Of a stretch of 64,000 nucleotides of DNA, positions 17,255 through 27,336 are shown piece by piece. Under the pieces are notes generated by a model. It did no database searches, was not told where the DNA came from, and worked only from the letters and a program-made list of their open reading frames with translations. Origin of the DNA: Clostridium beijerinckii HUN142 (GTDB lineage Bacteria; Bacillota; Clostridia; Clostridiales; Clostridiaceae); the NCBI RefSeq assembly GCF_000621745.1, contig NZ_JHXK01000019.1, positions 62,001 to 126,000 on the forward strand, read 5' to 3'. A program made the position numbers and the translations under genes. Position 1 is the stretch's first letter. Each line of letters starts with the position of its first letter.

Positions 17255-18592
17255 CTAATGGAGTTCATTCCAATAGCCTTTGTTTGCCTCCATTAAATCT
17301 TTTAATAATTCTTTAGCAATATTAGTGTTTACAACCGTACGATTTAATACAAGTGCCTGTAATGCTTTTTGATAGCTTCCTTCTAAGCACGCGTCTACGG
17401 ACAGCTTTTCATATGCATATTGATTTTCTATAAGTCCTTTGTAAAAAGTAGGTACACTTCCTACGGCCAATGGTTCAACACCATTACTTCCAACACGGCA
17501 TGGGACCTCCACCATCATTCCAGATGAAACATTTTGAATAGCTCCATTGTTTTCTGTAATTATTAAGAAGATTTCATTTGTGTTATTGGCAATTGCTGTT
17601 GCTAAATCAACTATATATTCTGCATGGCATCCCACATCAGTGTTGATTTCATATTTAGTACCACGAATTGTACCTAAAGATATAATCTCACGCAATCTTT
17701 CGTAAGTTTCCTTTTCATTCCCATCCATTACTTCATTAGCTCGTGTGTATTTTGGATTTTCTTTATCTCTCATTTTATTTGGGTATAAATAATATTGCAA
17801 ATATGTGTTTGGCAGATATTCATCATAATCATTAATCATTTGACTCATAAAATCAAAGGTTGCTTTCCATGAAGGCTCTTTAAAAAGAGGTTCTGTTTGC
17901 ACATCTACTGGAGTTTTTAATATTTCTCTTAATTTAGGTAAATAATCTTCTCCAGTCTTTTTGTCTAATATATGTGTAAACCATCCAAAATGGTTTAAAC
18001 CAAAATATTTAGGCTCTAAGTCTTTTCTCTTTAATCCAAGCACACTTGCATAAATGTCCATGATTGCAATTGGCATATCACAAATGTTTATAATGCGATG
18101 ATCGCCAGGAAATACTCTCTTTGTTGCTTCTGCAACAATTGCAGCTGGGTTTGAATAATTTAAAATCCAACATTCTGGAGAATAAGTACGAATATTTTTT
18201 ATTAGGTCAATAACAGCAGGGACACTTCTTAATCCATAAGCAAAGCCCCCAGGGCCACATGTCTCCTGACCAAGACATCCATGTTTTAATGAGATTTTTT
18301 CATCTTTTTCGCGCATTTTTAATCTTCCTGAACGAATTTGCATAAGTGCAAAGTCTATATCTTTAAAGGCTTCCTTTTCATCAGTAGTATATATAATTTC
18401 TTCAAGCTCCGGATAATACTCTTTAAATAAGATTTCAGCATATTTTCCAACTATATTTTGACGTTCACTTTCATTATCATATAAGATAATTTTCTTTAAA
18501 GGGAATCTATTTTTTTGATTACATAACATTGCGAGCATATCTGGTGTATAACGGCTTCCTCCACCAACGATACAGATTGAATACTTTTTCAT
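17255..18592 (-). CDS. malH: 6-phospho-alpha-glucosidase (GH4)
   Basis: The 445-aa enzyme hydrolyses maltose-6'-phosphate and related phospho-alpha-glucosides by the NAD- and Mn-dependent GH4 redox mechanism. Visible are the NAD-binding start CIVGGGSRYTPDML, the metal ligands Cys171 in ICDMP and His201 in GLNHFGWF, and CGPGGFAYG. The CDMP motif is typical of the alpha-specific branch (GlvA/MalH), in contrast with beta-specific members. AAAGGAGT lies before the ATG. It starts 15 bp after its PTS partner, so the two form an operon. The symbol glvA would be equally apt. Confidence 0.93.
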   Translation of the reverse strand: MKKYSICIVGGGSRYTPDMLAMLCNQKNRFPLKKIILYDNESERQNIVGKYAEILFKEYYPELEEIIYTTDEKEAFKDIDFALMQIRSGRLKMREKDEKISLKHGCLGQETCGPGGFAYGLRSVPAVIDLIKNIRTYSPECWILNYSNPAAIVAEATKRVFPGDHRIINICDMPIAIMDIYASVLGLKRKDLEPKYFGLNHFGWFTHILDKKTGEDYLPKLREILKTPVDVQTEPLFKEPSWKATFDFMSQMINDYDEYLPNTYLQYYLYPNKMRDKENPKYTRANEVMDGNEKETYERLREIISLGTIRGTKYEINTDVGCHAEYIVDLATAIANNTNEIFLIITENNGAIQNVSSGMMVEVPCRVGSNGVEPLAVGSVPTFYKGLIENQYAYEKLSVDACLEGSYQKALQALVLNRTVVNTNIAKELLKDLMEANKGYWNELH

Positions 18593-18607
18593 TTTACATT
18601 ACTCCTT

Positions 18608-20155
18608 TTAGTTTTGTTTTTTTATGTTTAATACATTAACAAGTTTTTCTTTTTCAGATTCTACAGTCATTCCAATAATAATTTGTACGTTATTTCCTTT
18701 AATGACGACACCTTTTTGTTTTGCTTTACTAATTATTTCTTTATCTACCTTGTTAATGTCACTTACATCAATTCTTAAACGTGTAAAGCAGTTATTTACT
18801 TCCACAATATTTTCTGCACCACCTAGTCCTTTAATAAATAATTCTGCATTTTGATTACTAGAACTGTCATTTGTAGAGGAATCATGGTTTGAGTCATTAT
18901 TAAGAGATTCTTCTTCTCTACCAGGTGTCTTAATATCAAATTTTTTAATTAGGAAAACAAAGGTGAAGTACCATACTATAGCCATTACAATACCAACGGC
19001 AAAGAAAATATATATCTTAGATATCTTTGGATCTATAACAGAATTGCAAACTATAGTATCAAGTAATCCGTAGATTGAATATGTCCTTGACCCTAATACC
19101 CAAAGCAGCATTTCTGAAAATCCTGTGAGTAATCCGTGTACTAGCCAAAGTAATGGTGATATAAAAAGAAATGAGAAATCAAGTGGTTCTGTAATACCTG
19201 CTACCATTGAAACGAAGAGTGTTGGTATAAGCAAACCTTTCACAGTACTTTTATTTTCTGGTTTTGCAGTTTTTATCATAGCAAGAACTATACCTAAGCT
19301 TGCAAAGATTTTTGCAAATCCAAAAGTAGCAAATCTTATCGAAGGGTCAATAGCTGTTAAATTAGCACCACTACCCATTTCGGCATAGAAAATGTTTACG
19401 GCGCCTTGAACAGTATTACCGTCAATTTGGGAGGTTCCTCCAAATCCAGTGAAACAAAATGGCATCCATAATAAATGATGCAATCCTGTTGGAATTAAAA
19501 ATCTGTTACCAAATGCATATACGAATACTCCTAATGCGCCTGCTCCTTTCATGAATATTGATAAACAAGAAATACCATAATTTATAACAGGCCATACATA
19601 ACTAAGTACAATTGCTAATATTAAAGTAATTGGTATCATAATTATAAATACAAGTCGTGATCCGCCGTATACTCGAAACATTTCTACGAATTGTATATTA
19701 GACGCTTTATTAAACACGTATCCAGTAATACATCCAAGTATTATTCCTAAAAATACATTCATATCTACTACTTGGAATCCTAAAACAAGGTTTTGTCCAG
19801 TTCCAAATAATCCCATAGCGCCAGGCTGAGCTAGCATATTTTGTGAAGTAAGCCATGCATTGTTTCCAGCCAAAAATATAATGTACACAATTAGACTAAT
19901 AATAGCAGCATCAACTTTTTTATTTTTAGCAAATGCGGTTGTTAGTCCAACACAGAAAATAATAGAAAGATTATTTAGCATAGCATTCATCATGGTCTTT
20001 AATAAAGTTCCAATAAAAATCATAAATGATGGCATAAAGCTGAGTTGCATAATGACAGCAATAGCGAGACCAGTTCCCATGATTGCTAAAAACATTACAG
20101 GTTGAACTGCGGCTTGTGAAAACCTTTGACTTAATGATAATAATTTTTCTTTCAT
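18608..20155 (-). CDS. Alpha-glucoside (maltose) PTS transporter, EIICB
   Basis: The N-terminal EIIC domain (about 1-390) is a multi-pass permease of the glucose/glucoside class (GNRFLIPTGLHHLLWMPF). After an Asn/Ser-rich linker (DSNHDSSTNDSSSNQ) comes the EIIB domain with the phosphorylated Cys456 in NNCFTRLR. No EIIA is fused, so it would use a separate glucose-type EIIA. AAAGGAGG supports the start. It supplies maltose-6'-phosphate to the GH4 enzyme downstream. MalB or GlvC is the closest described type. Confidence 0.92.
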   Translation of the reverse strand: MKEKLLSLSQRFSQAAVQPVMFLAIMGTGLAIAVIMQLSFMPSFMIFIGTLLKTMMNAMLNNLSIIFCVGLTTAFAKNKKVDAAIISLIVYIIFLAGNNAWLTSQNMLAQPGAMGLFGTGQNLVLGFQVVDMNVFLGIILGCITGYVFNKASNIQFVEMFRVYGGSRLVFIIMIPITLILAIVLSYVWPVINYGISCLSIFMKGAGALGVFVYAFGNRFLIPTGLHHLLWMPFCFTGFGGTSQIDGNTVQGAVNIFYAEMGSGANLTAIDPSIRFATFGFAKIFASLGIVLAMIKTAKPENKSTVKGLLIPTLFVSMVAGITEPLDFSFLFISPLLWLVHGLLTGFSEMLLWVLGSRTYSIYGLLDTIVCNSVIDPKISKIYIFFAVGIVMAIVWYFTFVFLIKKFDIKTPGREEESLNNDSNHDSSTNDSSSNQNAELFIKGLGGAENIVEVNNCFTRLRIDVSDINKVDKEIISKAKQKGVVIKGNNVQIIIGMTVESEKEKLVNVLNIKKQN

Positions 20156-20184
20156 ATAATATGTACCTCCTTTTATTTGTCTTT

Positions 20185-20263
20185 AGAATACACTAGAATA
20201 TATAGAGTATCAATGGAATTGCCACTTCTATGATAATGTTTACTTTTAGTGAAAAAGTTCACT
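20185..20263 (-). promoter_or_regulatory. Promoter and candidate operator of the maltose PTS operon
   Basis: On the minus strand, TTGATA (20213-20208), a 17-bp spacer and TATTCT (20190-20185) form a promoter 30 bp before the PTS start. About 35 bp further upstream, AGTGAA-AAAG-TTCACT (20248-20263) is a perfect 6-bp inverted repeat and a candidate site for the RpiR-type regulator encoded next door. Confidence 0.6.
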
Positions 20264-20280
20264 GAGCTACAAATATAAAA

Positions 20281-20343
20281 AGATCTGTTAGAAGTGAATA
20301 TTGTAAAGAGTTTTACAAAGCAATCTACTTTTAACAGACCTTT
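20281..20343 (-). terminator. Compound hairpin terminator after the RpiR gene
   Basis: On the minus strand, AGGTCTGTTA (20342-20333) pairs with TAACAGATCT (20290-20281), followed by T residues. Inside the loop TTGTAAA/TTTACAA (about 20301-20318) makes a second hairpin. It separates the regulator transcript from the PTS operon. Confidence 0.7.
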
Positions 20344-20381
20344 CATGGAGTAAATATCATATTTAATTGAGTTTATAAGCA

Positions 20382-21095
20382 CTAGTTTCTTTGTGACGAT
20401 AAATATTTATTAGAATATTTGCTTAATGCTAATTCTAATAAGATTATTAAATTTGAAGTGAAAAAGTTAGGTAGGTAATGCTCTTTATCTGATTTTGTTC
20501 CAGCAACCTCTATTGTCATATGAGCTATTTTGCCCAATGGAGAATCCTTAGTTGAAGTAAAGGCTACAACTTTAAAATTATTCTCTATAGCTACGTTAAC
20601 CTTTTCAAGAACTTCTGACCTTGCCCCAGAATAAGAAAGAAAGAAATAAAGTCCAGATTTATTCTTACTAAATGCTTCGTAATGATAGCTGCTAGCGGCA
20701 TCAAATCCAAATGATAATAATTTTTGTAAATAATATTCCTTAGCACTGTCGCAAAAGCCTAGGGAATCAAGATAGATTCTTTTTTCGCTATACTCTCTTA
20801 GTAATTCTACAAGCATATTAACATGAATTGTTAAAGCCTCACTTTCATAAGTACTAATAATATTATTCGAAAAGTCTAATTTGAGTGCATTATTAGTAGA
20901 GGCAAGAATTGTATAATACATTTCACTATATCCGCTGTAGCCAAGTTTCTTCGATAATTTTATAATTGCTGCTTTTGAAACAAAACACTCTTGCGCAACT
21001 CCATTTATTCCAACCTTTTCATTTTTGCTGATATGCTCATGTATTTTATTCAATATTATTTTTTCAAGCTCTGAGAGGTTTATATTACTTTGCAT
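20382..21095 (-). CDS. RpiR-family regulator of alpha-glucoside use
   Basis: The 237-aa protein has the N-terminal RpiR helix-turn-helix (INGVAQECFVSKAAIIKLSK) and a C-terminal SIS sugar-phosphate-binding domain (FLSYSGARSEVLEKV, VAFTSTKDSPLGKIA). The ATG at 21095 is chosen over GTG at 21104 because GGGAAG is then 8 bp away. It lies immediately upstream of the PTS/GH4 genes, the arrangement seen for GlvR/MalR-type regulators. A phosphorylated alpha-glucoside is the probable effector. Confidence 0.85.
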   Translation of the reverse strand: MQSNINLSELEKIILNKIHEHISKNEKVGINGVAQECFVSKAAIIKLSKKLGYSGYSEMYYTILASTNNALKLDFSNNIISTYESEALTIHVNMLVELLREYSEKRIYLDSLGFCDSAKEYYLQKLLSFGFDAASSYHYEAFSKNKSGLYFFLSYSGARSEVLEKVNVAIENNFKVVAFTSTKDSPLGKIAHMTIEVAGTKSDKEHYLPNFFTSNLIILLELALSKYSNKYLSSQRN

Positions 21096-21266
21096 TTTTA
21101 ACACTTCCCGTCTGTAAAAATAATTCTTATGCGTATGAGATTACTTTTCCTTTAGTATATCATTATGATTAAGTTAAAATCTACATAATAGATAAAAGCG
21201 TAATCTTATTTATAGTCGTTTGAGAATACTGGAATTGCCATTACTTAGTACCAAATTAAATGTAGA

Positions 21267-22037
21267 TTAAAGTTTTCTATAAATTTTTGGAGTCATATTC
21301 ATAATCTTAAGAAAGTTTCTATTAAATGAACGGATGCTTGAGTAGCCACATTTATAAGTAATATCAGTAATCGGGTCCTCTGTGTTTTTTAATAAATATG
21401 CTGCGTAATTAATTCTATTTTGATTAACAAAATCAACAAACGATATTCCGAGTACATTATTTAAATATTTGGATAGGTAATTGTAACTGTAGCAAAATTC
21501 ATCTGCAATGCTTTTTAATGAGATATCTTTAGTAAAATTATTTTGAATATAGTTAAGAATTTTATGTAATAATTCATAATCATTTTTCACGCTTACAAGT
21601 AATTGCGTATGTTCCATAACTTCAGAACAAAGCAAATAAAGACAAGCTTTCATCTCAAGAACATTGACATTATCTCTGAAAATTTTGTCTAGTATAAGAG
21701 ATTGAGCATTATGAGATAAATTAAAGACTGGATTTTGGAGAAATTTACCATAGATCATGCTGTCAAATGTTTTTACATATTCGGGGGAAAATATGCAAAT
21801 ACGAGCATCAGAGTATTTATTAGTTGAGAGAGAGTGGATTTCGTAAGGCAAAATTAATATACATTCATCCTTTTTTACTTCAAAATTTCTATTATTAACA
21901 GAAATTTGAAGATCTCCATCAATAACAGATATGAACTCGAAGCTTCGATGTAGATGAACAGGGTAATTAAGACTAATTGGATGGTAGTGGGAAAAAAGAG
22001 TGTTTTCTCCAAAGTGGTGCGACTCGTATTTTAACAT
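21267..22037 (-). CDS. AraC-family regulator divergent from the xylosidase genes
   Basis: An N-terminal cupin-like sensor (residues about 15-100; HYHPISLNYPVHLHRSFEF) precedes two C-terminal AraC helix-turn-helix motifs (ISLKSIADEFCYSYNYLSKYL and DPITDITYKCGYSSIRSFNR). The start at 22037 is set by GGAGG 7 bp upstream; an upstream in-frame start at 22103 lacks such a site. It is transcribed away from the GH3 gene across a 150-bp shared regulatory region. This suggests control of the hemicellulase cluster by a pentose or xylo-oligosaccharide. Confidence 0.87.
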   Translation of the reverse strand: MLKYESHHFGENTLFSHYHPISLNYPVHLHRSFEFISVIDGDLQISVNNRNFEVKKDECILILPYEIHSLSTNKYSDARICIFSPEYVKTFDSMIYGKFLQNPVFNLSHNAQSLILDKIFRDNVNVLEMKACLYLLCSEVMEHTQLLVSVKNDYELLHKILNYIQNNFTKDISLKSIADEFCYSYNYLSKYLNNVLGISFVDFVNQNRINYAAYLLKNTEDPITDITYKCGYSSIRSFNRNFLKIMNMTPKIYRKL

Positions 22038-22187
22038 AGAATACCTCCAAGAGAGTAAATTTTGTCTACAATTATATAAATACTTTCTTGTTAAGTCAAC
22101 CATAAATTTTATATTATTAAATTACAAATTGAATATTGTATTATAAATTTTAATCTCCATAAATATTTAAAGGATAGAGGGATATAT

Positions 22188-24317
22188 ATGAATGGTGAGC
22201 AAGAAAATACTCATGAATTTGCAGTAAAGGCAGCAAAAGAATTAGTATCTAAAATGACATTACAAGAAAAAGCAGAGCAATTAACTTATCAATCACCAGC
22301 AATAAAGCACTTAAATGTACCTGAGTATAATTGGTGGAATGAAGGTCTTCATGGGGTAGCTAGAGCTGGAACAGCAACTGTGTTCCCTCAAGCGATTGGT
22401 TTAGCCGCTATATTTGATGATGAATTCCTGGGAAGAGTTGCAAATATTATTGCTACAGAGGGACGTGCTAAATACAATGAATACAGCAAAAAAGACGACA
22501 GAGGCATATATAAGGGATTAACTTATTGGTCTCCTAATATAAATATTTTTAGAGATCCTAGATGGGGACGTGGACATGAAACTTACGGGGAAGATCCTTA
22601 TTTAACATCTAGATTAGGGGTTGCTTTCATAAAAGGATTGCAAGGAGAAGGAAAATATTTAAAGTTAGCTGCTTGTGCAAAACATTTTGCGGTTCATAGC
22701 GGGCCAGAAGGGTTAAGGCATGAATTTAATGCGGTAGTTAACAAGAAGGATCTATATGAAACATATTTACCAGCATTTGAGGCATGTGTAAAAGAGGCAA
22801 ATGTTGAAAGTGTAATGGGAGCATATAACCGTACAAATGGGGAGCCATGTTGTGGTAGTAAGACCTTGTTGAAAGATATATTAAGAGGAAAATGGGGATT
22901 TAAAGGACATGTAGTATCTGATTGCTGGGCTCTTGCAGATTTTCATTTACACCATATGGTTACAAGTACTGCAACTGAATCAGTAGCATTGGCTATAGAA
23001 AATGGCTGTGATCTTAACTGTGGGAATATGTATCTTAATTTGCTATTAGCTTATAAAGAAGGTTTAGTAACTGAAGAACAAATAACTACAGCAGCAGAAA
23101 GATTAATGACAACAAGATTTAAATTAGGTATGTTTGATGAAGATTGTGAATATAACAAGATACCATATGAAGTAAACGATTCTAAAGAGCATAACGATGT
23201 TGCATTAATAGCTTCTAGAAAATCAATGGTATTACTAAAGAATAATGGAACGCTTCCATTGAATAAATCAAATTTAAAATCAATAGCAGTAATTGGCCCG
23301 AATGCAAACAGCGAAATAATGTTAAAGGGAAATTACTCAGGAACAGCATCTAAGTATACAACAATATTAGAAGGAATTCATGATGCAGTTGGTAATGATG
23401 TGAGAGTATATTACTCTGAAGGATGTCACTTATTTAAAGATAAAGTGGAGGACTTAGCAAGACCAGATGATAGATTATCTGAAGCTATTTCAGTAGCAGA
23501 AAGATCTGATGTAGTTGTATTATGCCTAGGATTAGATTCCACAATTGAAGGAGAACAAGGGGATGCTGGTAATAGCTACGGGGCAGGAGACAAAGAGAAT
23601 TTGAACTTGCCAGGAAGGCAACAAAATTTACTTGAAAAAGTACTTGAGGTTGGAAAGCCGGTTATTGTTGTCCTTGGAGCTGGAAGTGCTTTAACACTAA
23701 ATGGTGCAGAAGAAAAATGTGCAGCCATTTTAAATGCATGGTATCCAGGTAGCCATGGAGGTACAGCCGTTGCAGATATATTATTTGGAAAATGCTCACC
23801 GAGTGGGAAATTACCAGTAACTTTTTATAAAGACACAGCTAAGCTTCCTGAGTTTACTGATTATTCAATGAAGGGAAGAACTTATAGATATTTAGAACAT
23901 GAGAGTTTATATCCATTTGGGTATGGTTTAACTTATTCAACAGTAGAATTATCTAATTTACAAGTGCCTTTTGTTAAGCCTGGCTTTGAGAGTTTTGATA
24001 TCAGCATAGAGATTAAAAATACGGGAGAATATGAGATTGAAGAAGTAGTTCAATGTTATGTAAAAGATTTAGAATCAAAATATGCTGTGCTAAATCATAG
24101 CCTAGCAGGATTCAAGCGTATTTCCTTGAAAAAGGGAGAAAGCAAAACTGTAACAATGAAATTGGATAAGAAATCATTTGAAGTAGTAAATGATGATGGA
24201 GAAAGACTTCTTGATAGTAAGAAATTCAAACTATTTGTTGGGGTATCGCAACCGGATAAGAGAAGTTTTGAACTTACATCGGTAGCACCATTGGAAGCAA
24301 ATATTGAATTAATATAA
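22188..24317 (+). CDS. GH3 glycosidase, probable beta-xylosidase
   Basis: This 709-aa protein lacks a signal peptide, so it acts on imported oligosaccharides. It has the GH3 catalytic domain with NWWNEGLHGVAR, SPNINIFRDPRWGRGHETYG and the nucleophile Asp245 in VVSDCW, then the GH3 C-terminal domain (ERSDVVVLCLGLD) and a fibronectin III-like end. NWWNEGLHG and the following signature are typical of beta-xylosidases in this family. The neighbouring GH43 genes support xylo-oligosaccharides as substrate. Beta-glucosidase activity is not excluded. Confidence 0.88.
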   Translation: MNGEQENTHEFAVKAAKELVSKMTLQEKAEQLTYQSPAIKHLNVPEYNWWNEGLHGVARAGTATVFPQAIGLAAIFDDEFLGRVANIIATEGRAKYNEYSKKDDRGIYKGLTYWSPNINIFRDPRWGRGHETYGEDPYLTSRLGVAFIKGLQGEGKYLKLAACAKHFAVHSGPEGLRHEFNAVVNKKDLYETYLPAFEACVKEANVESVMGAYNRTNGEPCCGSKTLLKDILRGKWGFKGHVVSDCWALADFHLHHMVTSTATESVALAIENGCDLNCGNMYLNLLLAYKEGLVTEEQITTAAERLMTTRFKLGMFDEDCEYNKIPYEVNDSKEHNDVALIASRKSMVLLKNNGTLPLNKSNLKSIAVIGPNANSEIMLKGNYSGTASKYTTILEGIHDAVGNDVRVYYSEGCHLFKDKVEDLARPDDRLSEAISVAERSDVVVLCLGLDSTIEGEQGDAGNSYGAGDKENLNLPGRQQNLLEKVLEVGKPVIVVLGAGSALTLNGAEEKCAAILNAWYPGSHGGTAVADILFGKCSPSGKLPVTFYKDTAKLPEFTDYSMKGRTYRYLEHESLYPFGYGLTYSTVELSNLQVPFVKPGFESFDISIEIKNTGEYEIEEVVQCYVKDLESKYAVLNHSLAGFKRISLKKGESKTVTMKLDKKSFEVVNDDGERLLDSKKFKLFVGVSQPDKRSFELTSVAPLEANIELI

Positions 24318-24412
24318 AGATTTAAATTATATATTAAACAGACAAATTATAATTACAAAAACGTAAGTTAGTATGGAAATAAATATTCAAAGAAAAGATA
24401 GGAGAGAATCAT

Positions 24413-25390
24413 ATGAAAAATATTGCAAAACAAAACGAACCTCTAGTAACTCATATTTATACGGCAGATCCTTCTGCTCATGTATTTGAAGGTAAGATCT
24501 ACATCTATCCTTCTCATGATCTTGACCAAGTACAGATTTCAAATGATAATGGTGACCAATATAACATGGAAGATTACCATATTTTATCTCTTGATGATAC
24601 TAATTCACCTTGTATCGACAATGGAGAAGCACTGCACTTAAAAGATATTCCATGGGCAAGTAAACAATTATGGGCTCCAGATGCTGCTTATAAGAATGGA
24701 ACTTATTACTTGTTTTTCCCAGCAAGAGATAAAGAAGATATCTTTAGACTTGGAGTAGCTACTAGTGAATCTCCTTCTGGACCATTCAAAGCGCAAGAAA
24801 GTTATATACCTGGCAGCTATAGCATTGATCCTGCTGTTTTAATGGATGACGATAATAGATCATATGTTTATTTTGGAGGCCTTTGGGGAGGACAGCTAGA
24901 AAAATGGCAAACTGGCACTTTTAATCCAGATGGAGAAGGTCCTGCTGCTACAGCACCTGCTATAGGACCAAGAGTAGCTGAATTAAATGATGATATGCTC
25001 ACTTTTAAAGAAGCTCCAGAGGAGATATCAATTGTTGATGAAGATGGTAATCCTATACTTGCTGGTGATGAAGAAAGAAGATATTTTGAAGGACCATGGG
25101 TTCATAAATATAATGGAAATTATTATCTTTCATACTCTACTGGTAGCACACATTGCATAGTATATGCTATGAGTAAAAATCCGAAGGGTCCTTATACATT
25201 TAAGGGGAAAATACTTGATCCTGTAATTGGTTGGACCACTCATCATTCAATTGTTCAATTCCAAGATAAATGGTATTTATTCTATCATGATAGTTCTTTA
25301 TCAGGTGGGGCTGACAACAAACGTTGTGTAAAATACACTGAAATAAAGTACAATGATGATGGTACTTTACAAAAAGTAGAGTTATCTTAA
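24413..25390 (+). CDS. GH43 glycosidase (xylosidase/arabinofuranosidase type)
   Basis: The 325-aa single-domain five-bladed beta-propeller carries the GH43 catalytic triad by position: general base Asp19 (TADPSAHVFEG), Asp139 (SIDPAVLMDDD) and general acid Glu226 (FEGPWVHKY). No signal peptide is visible. Members of this short branch act on arabinose- or xylose-containing side chains. ATAGGAGAG precedes the start. It lies 95 bp after the GH3 gene, probably in one transcript with it. Confidence 0.88.
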   Translation: MKNIAKQNEPLVTHIYTADPSAHVFEGKIYIYPSHDLDQVQISNDNGDQYNMEDYHILSLDDTNSPCIDNGEALHLKDIPWASKQLWAPDAAYKNGTYYLFFPARDKEDIFRLGVATSESPSGPFKAQESYIPGSYSIDPAVLMDDDNRSYVYFGGLWGGQLEKWQTGTFNPDGEGPAATAPAIGPRVAELNDDMLTFKEAPEEISIVDEDGNPILAGDEERRYFEGPWVHKYNGNYYLSYSTGSTHCIVYAMSKNPKGPYTFKGKILDPVIGWTTHHSIVQFQDKWYLFYHDSSLSGGADNKRCVKYTEIKYNDDGTLQKVELS

Positions 25391-25499
25391 TAATCTAAAT
25401 TATAATAAATATGTATCTTGAAAGTTTATAGAAAGGTACTTCATATTTGAAATTCACCCTGTCAAGTAGACAGGAGAAATAATGAAAAATTATGATGCT

Positions 25500-25538
25500 A
25501 AGGTCTGATTTCAATAGTCCATTGGAGTCAGATCTTTT
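25500..25538 (+). terminator. Terminator between the two GH43 genes
   Basis: AGGTCTGA pairs with TCAGATCT (loop about 22 nt), followed by four T. A small hairpin, CCTGTC/GACAGG (about 25459-25475), lies just upstream. Read-through to the next GH43 gene may still occur. Confidence 0.65.
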
Positions 25539-25592
25539 AATATTTTATATGGTCTTTCTATATATAAAACTCTTAACTTAAGGAGGAGAATT

Positions 25593-27200
25593 ATGTTAAA
25601 AATTAAAAACCCAATCTTAAAGGGCTTTAATCCAGATCCATCTATATGTAAAGCTGAGGACAATTATTATATTGCAACCTCTACTTTTGAATGGTTTCCA
25701 GGAGTTCAAATTCATCATTCCAAAGATCTAGTGAATTGGGAGCTTATAGCACATCCCTTGAATAGAGTCTCTCAGCTAAATATGTTAGGAACCCCCGATT
25801 CAGGTGGAATCTGGGCACCATGTTTGTCCTATAATAAAGGTATCTTTTACTTAATATATACAATAGTAAACAACAATGGACATATTAAAGATACCCATAA
25901 TTATCTGGTAACCTCAAGTGATATTTGTGGTGAGTGGTCAGAGCCTGTTTATCTTAATTCGAGTGGTTTTGATCCATCTCTATTCCATGACGATGACGGA
26001 AAAAAGTGGCTTATAAACATGAAATGGGATAATCGTATAGGAAAGAATAATTTTGCTGGTCACCTTTTACAAGAATATGATGAAAAAAACAAATGCCTTA
26101 CTGGCCCTGTAATTAATATTTTTAAAGGGACAGATTTGGGTTGCTCTGAGGGTCCTCATATATATAAGCATAATGATTACTATTATTTGATGGCGGCTGA
26201 AGGAGGCACTAGTTATGAACATGCAGTAACACTTGCTCGTTCGAAAAAAATTACGGGTCCTTATGAGGTTCATCCACAAAATCCAATTCTTACTTCTGTG
26301 GGAAGTGATATGCATAAAGTTCTTCAAAAAGCAGGACATGCAAGCATTGTGGAAGGTCCTAATAATGAATGGTTTATGGTTCATCTTTGTGGAAGGCCTC
26401 TTCCTGAAACAGATCGCTGCATTCTAGGAAGAGAAACAGCTATACAAAAGGTGGAATGGCGTGAAGATGATTGGCTTTATTTATGTTATGACACAGATAA
26501 CTTACCTTCTTGGGAAATAGAAATTAACAATAACAGTGAAAGTGAATCAAATAATGAAGAAGATGTCTTAGTTTCACAGTATGACGATTTTAATAATACT
26601 TTATTAAATATAAATTTTCAGTCCTTAAGAGTTCCAGCGGAAACCTTTATGTCACTTACTGAAAGGCCAGGATTTTTAAGGTTATATGGAAAAGAATCAA
26701 TGTTTTCCAAGTTTACACAAAGTATGATAGCAAGACGTCAGCAGAACTTTGTTTATTCTGCCGAAACCTGTGTTGAATTTGAACCTGAAACAACGTTGCA
26801 GCTTGCAGGATTAATTTGCTATTACAACACAGAAAACTATTATTATTTGAGGATAAGCATGGATGAAGAATTAGGAGGCAAATGCATAGGGGTTCTAGCT
26901 AGCATAAATAATGATTTATCAGAGTCCATGACTCAGGATGATAACATTTTGATAACTGATGTAGAACGTATTTACCTAAAAGTGGAAGTGAATTTTGGGC
27001 AACTTAGATTTTTCTTTGCTACCAATAAGGACGAGTGGAGGCCTATAGGCAAAGTTTATGACGCAAGTACATTGTCAGATGATGCGATTAAAGGTTCATG
27101 GGCTTTCACCGGTGCTTTTGTAGGAATTGCGTGTCAGGACTTATCGGGTATGAATAAGTATGCAGATTTTGATTATTTTTCATATGTAGAGGGGAGATAA
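25593..27200 (+). CDS. xynB: Beta-xylosidase (GH43, XynB type)
   Basis: The 535-aa enzyme releases xylose from xylo-oligosaccharides. Catalytic residues are in expected places: Asp15 (GFNPDPS), Asp127 (SGFDPSLF) and Glu186 (CSEGPHIYKH). The propeller domain (1-315) is followed by a C-terminal beta-sandwich (about 330-535; MIARRQQNFVYSAETCVEFEP). This matches two-domain intracellular XynB enzymes in length and order. AAGGAGGAG lies before the ATG. Confidence 0.92.
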   Translation: MLKIKNPILKGFNPDPSICKAEDNYYIATSTFEWFPGVQIHHSKDLVNWELIAHPLNRVSQLNMLGTPDSGGIWAPCLSYNKGIFYLIYTIVNNNGHIKDTHNYLVTSSDICGEWSEPVYLNSSGFDPSLFHDDDGKKWLINMKWDNRIGKNNFAGHLLQEYDEKNKCLTGPVINIFKGTDLGCSEGPHIYKHNDYYYLMAAEGGTSYEHAVTLARSKKITGPYEVHPQNPILTSVGSDMHKVLQKAGHASIVEGPNNEWFMVHLCGRPLPETDRCILGRETAIQKVEWREDDWLYLCYDTDNLPSWEIEINNNSESESNNEEDVLVSQYDDFNNTLLNINFQSLRVPAETFMSLTERPGFLRLYGKESMFSKFTQSMIARRQQNFVYSAETCVEFEPETTLQLAGLICYYNTENYYYLRISMDEELGGKCIGVLASINNDLSESMTQDDNILITDVERIYLKVEVNFGQLRFFFATNKDEWRPIGKVYDASTLSDDAIKGSWAFTGAFVGIACQDLSGMNKYADFDYFSYVEGR

Positions 27201-27336
27201 CTTAAAAAATATGGCTATTTATAAATTTTTAACAATGTAGAAGCATTCAATTGTACAAGTTTAATCATAAAACATTTTACAAAGTCATAATAGATGAGGT
27301 ATAAAGATATTAACTTAAATGAATGGAGATGTATAT

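Noticed and set aside
20173..20382. Minus-strand 69-residue reading frame between the RpiR gene and the PTS gene
   Set aside because: It covers the compound terminator and the PTS promoter and has no convincing ribosome-binding site.
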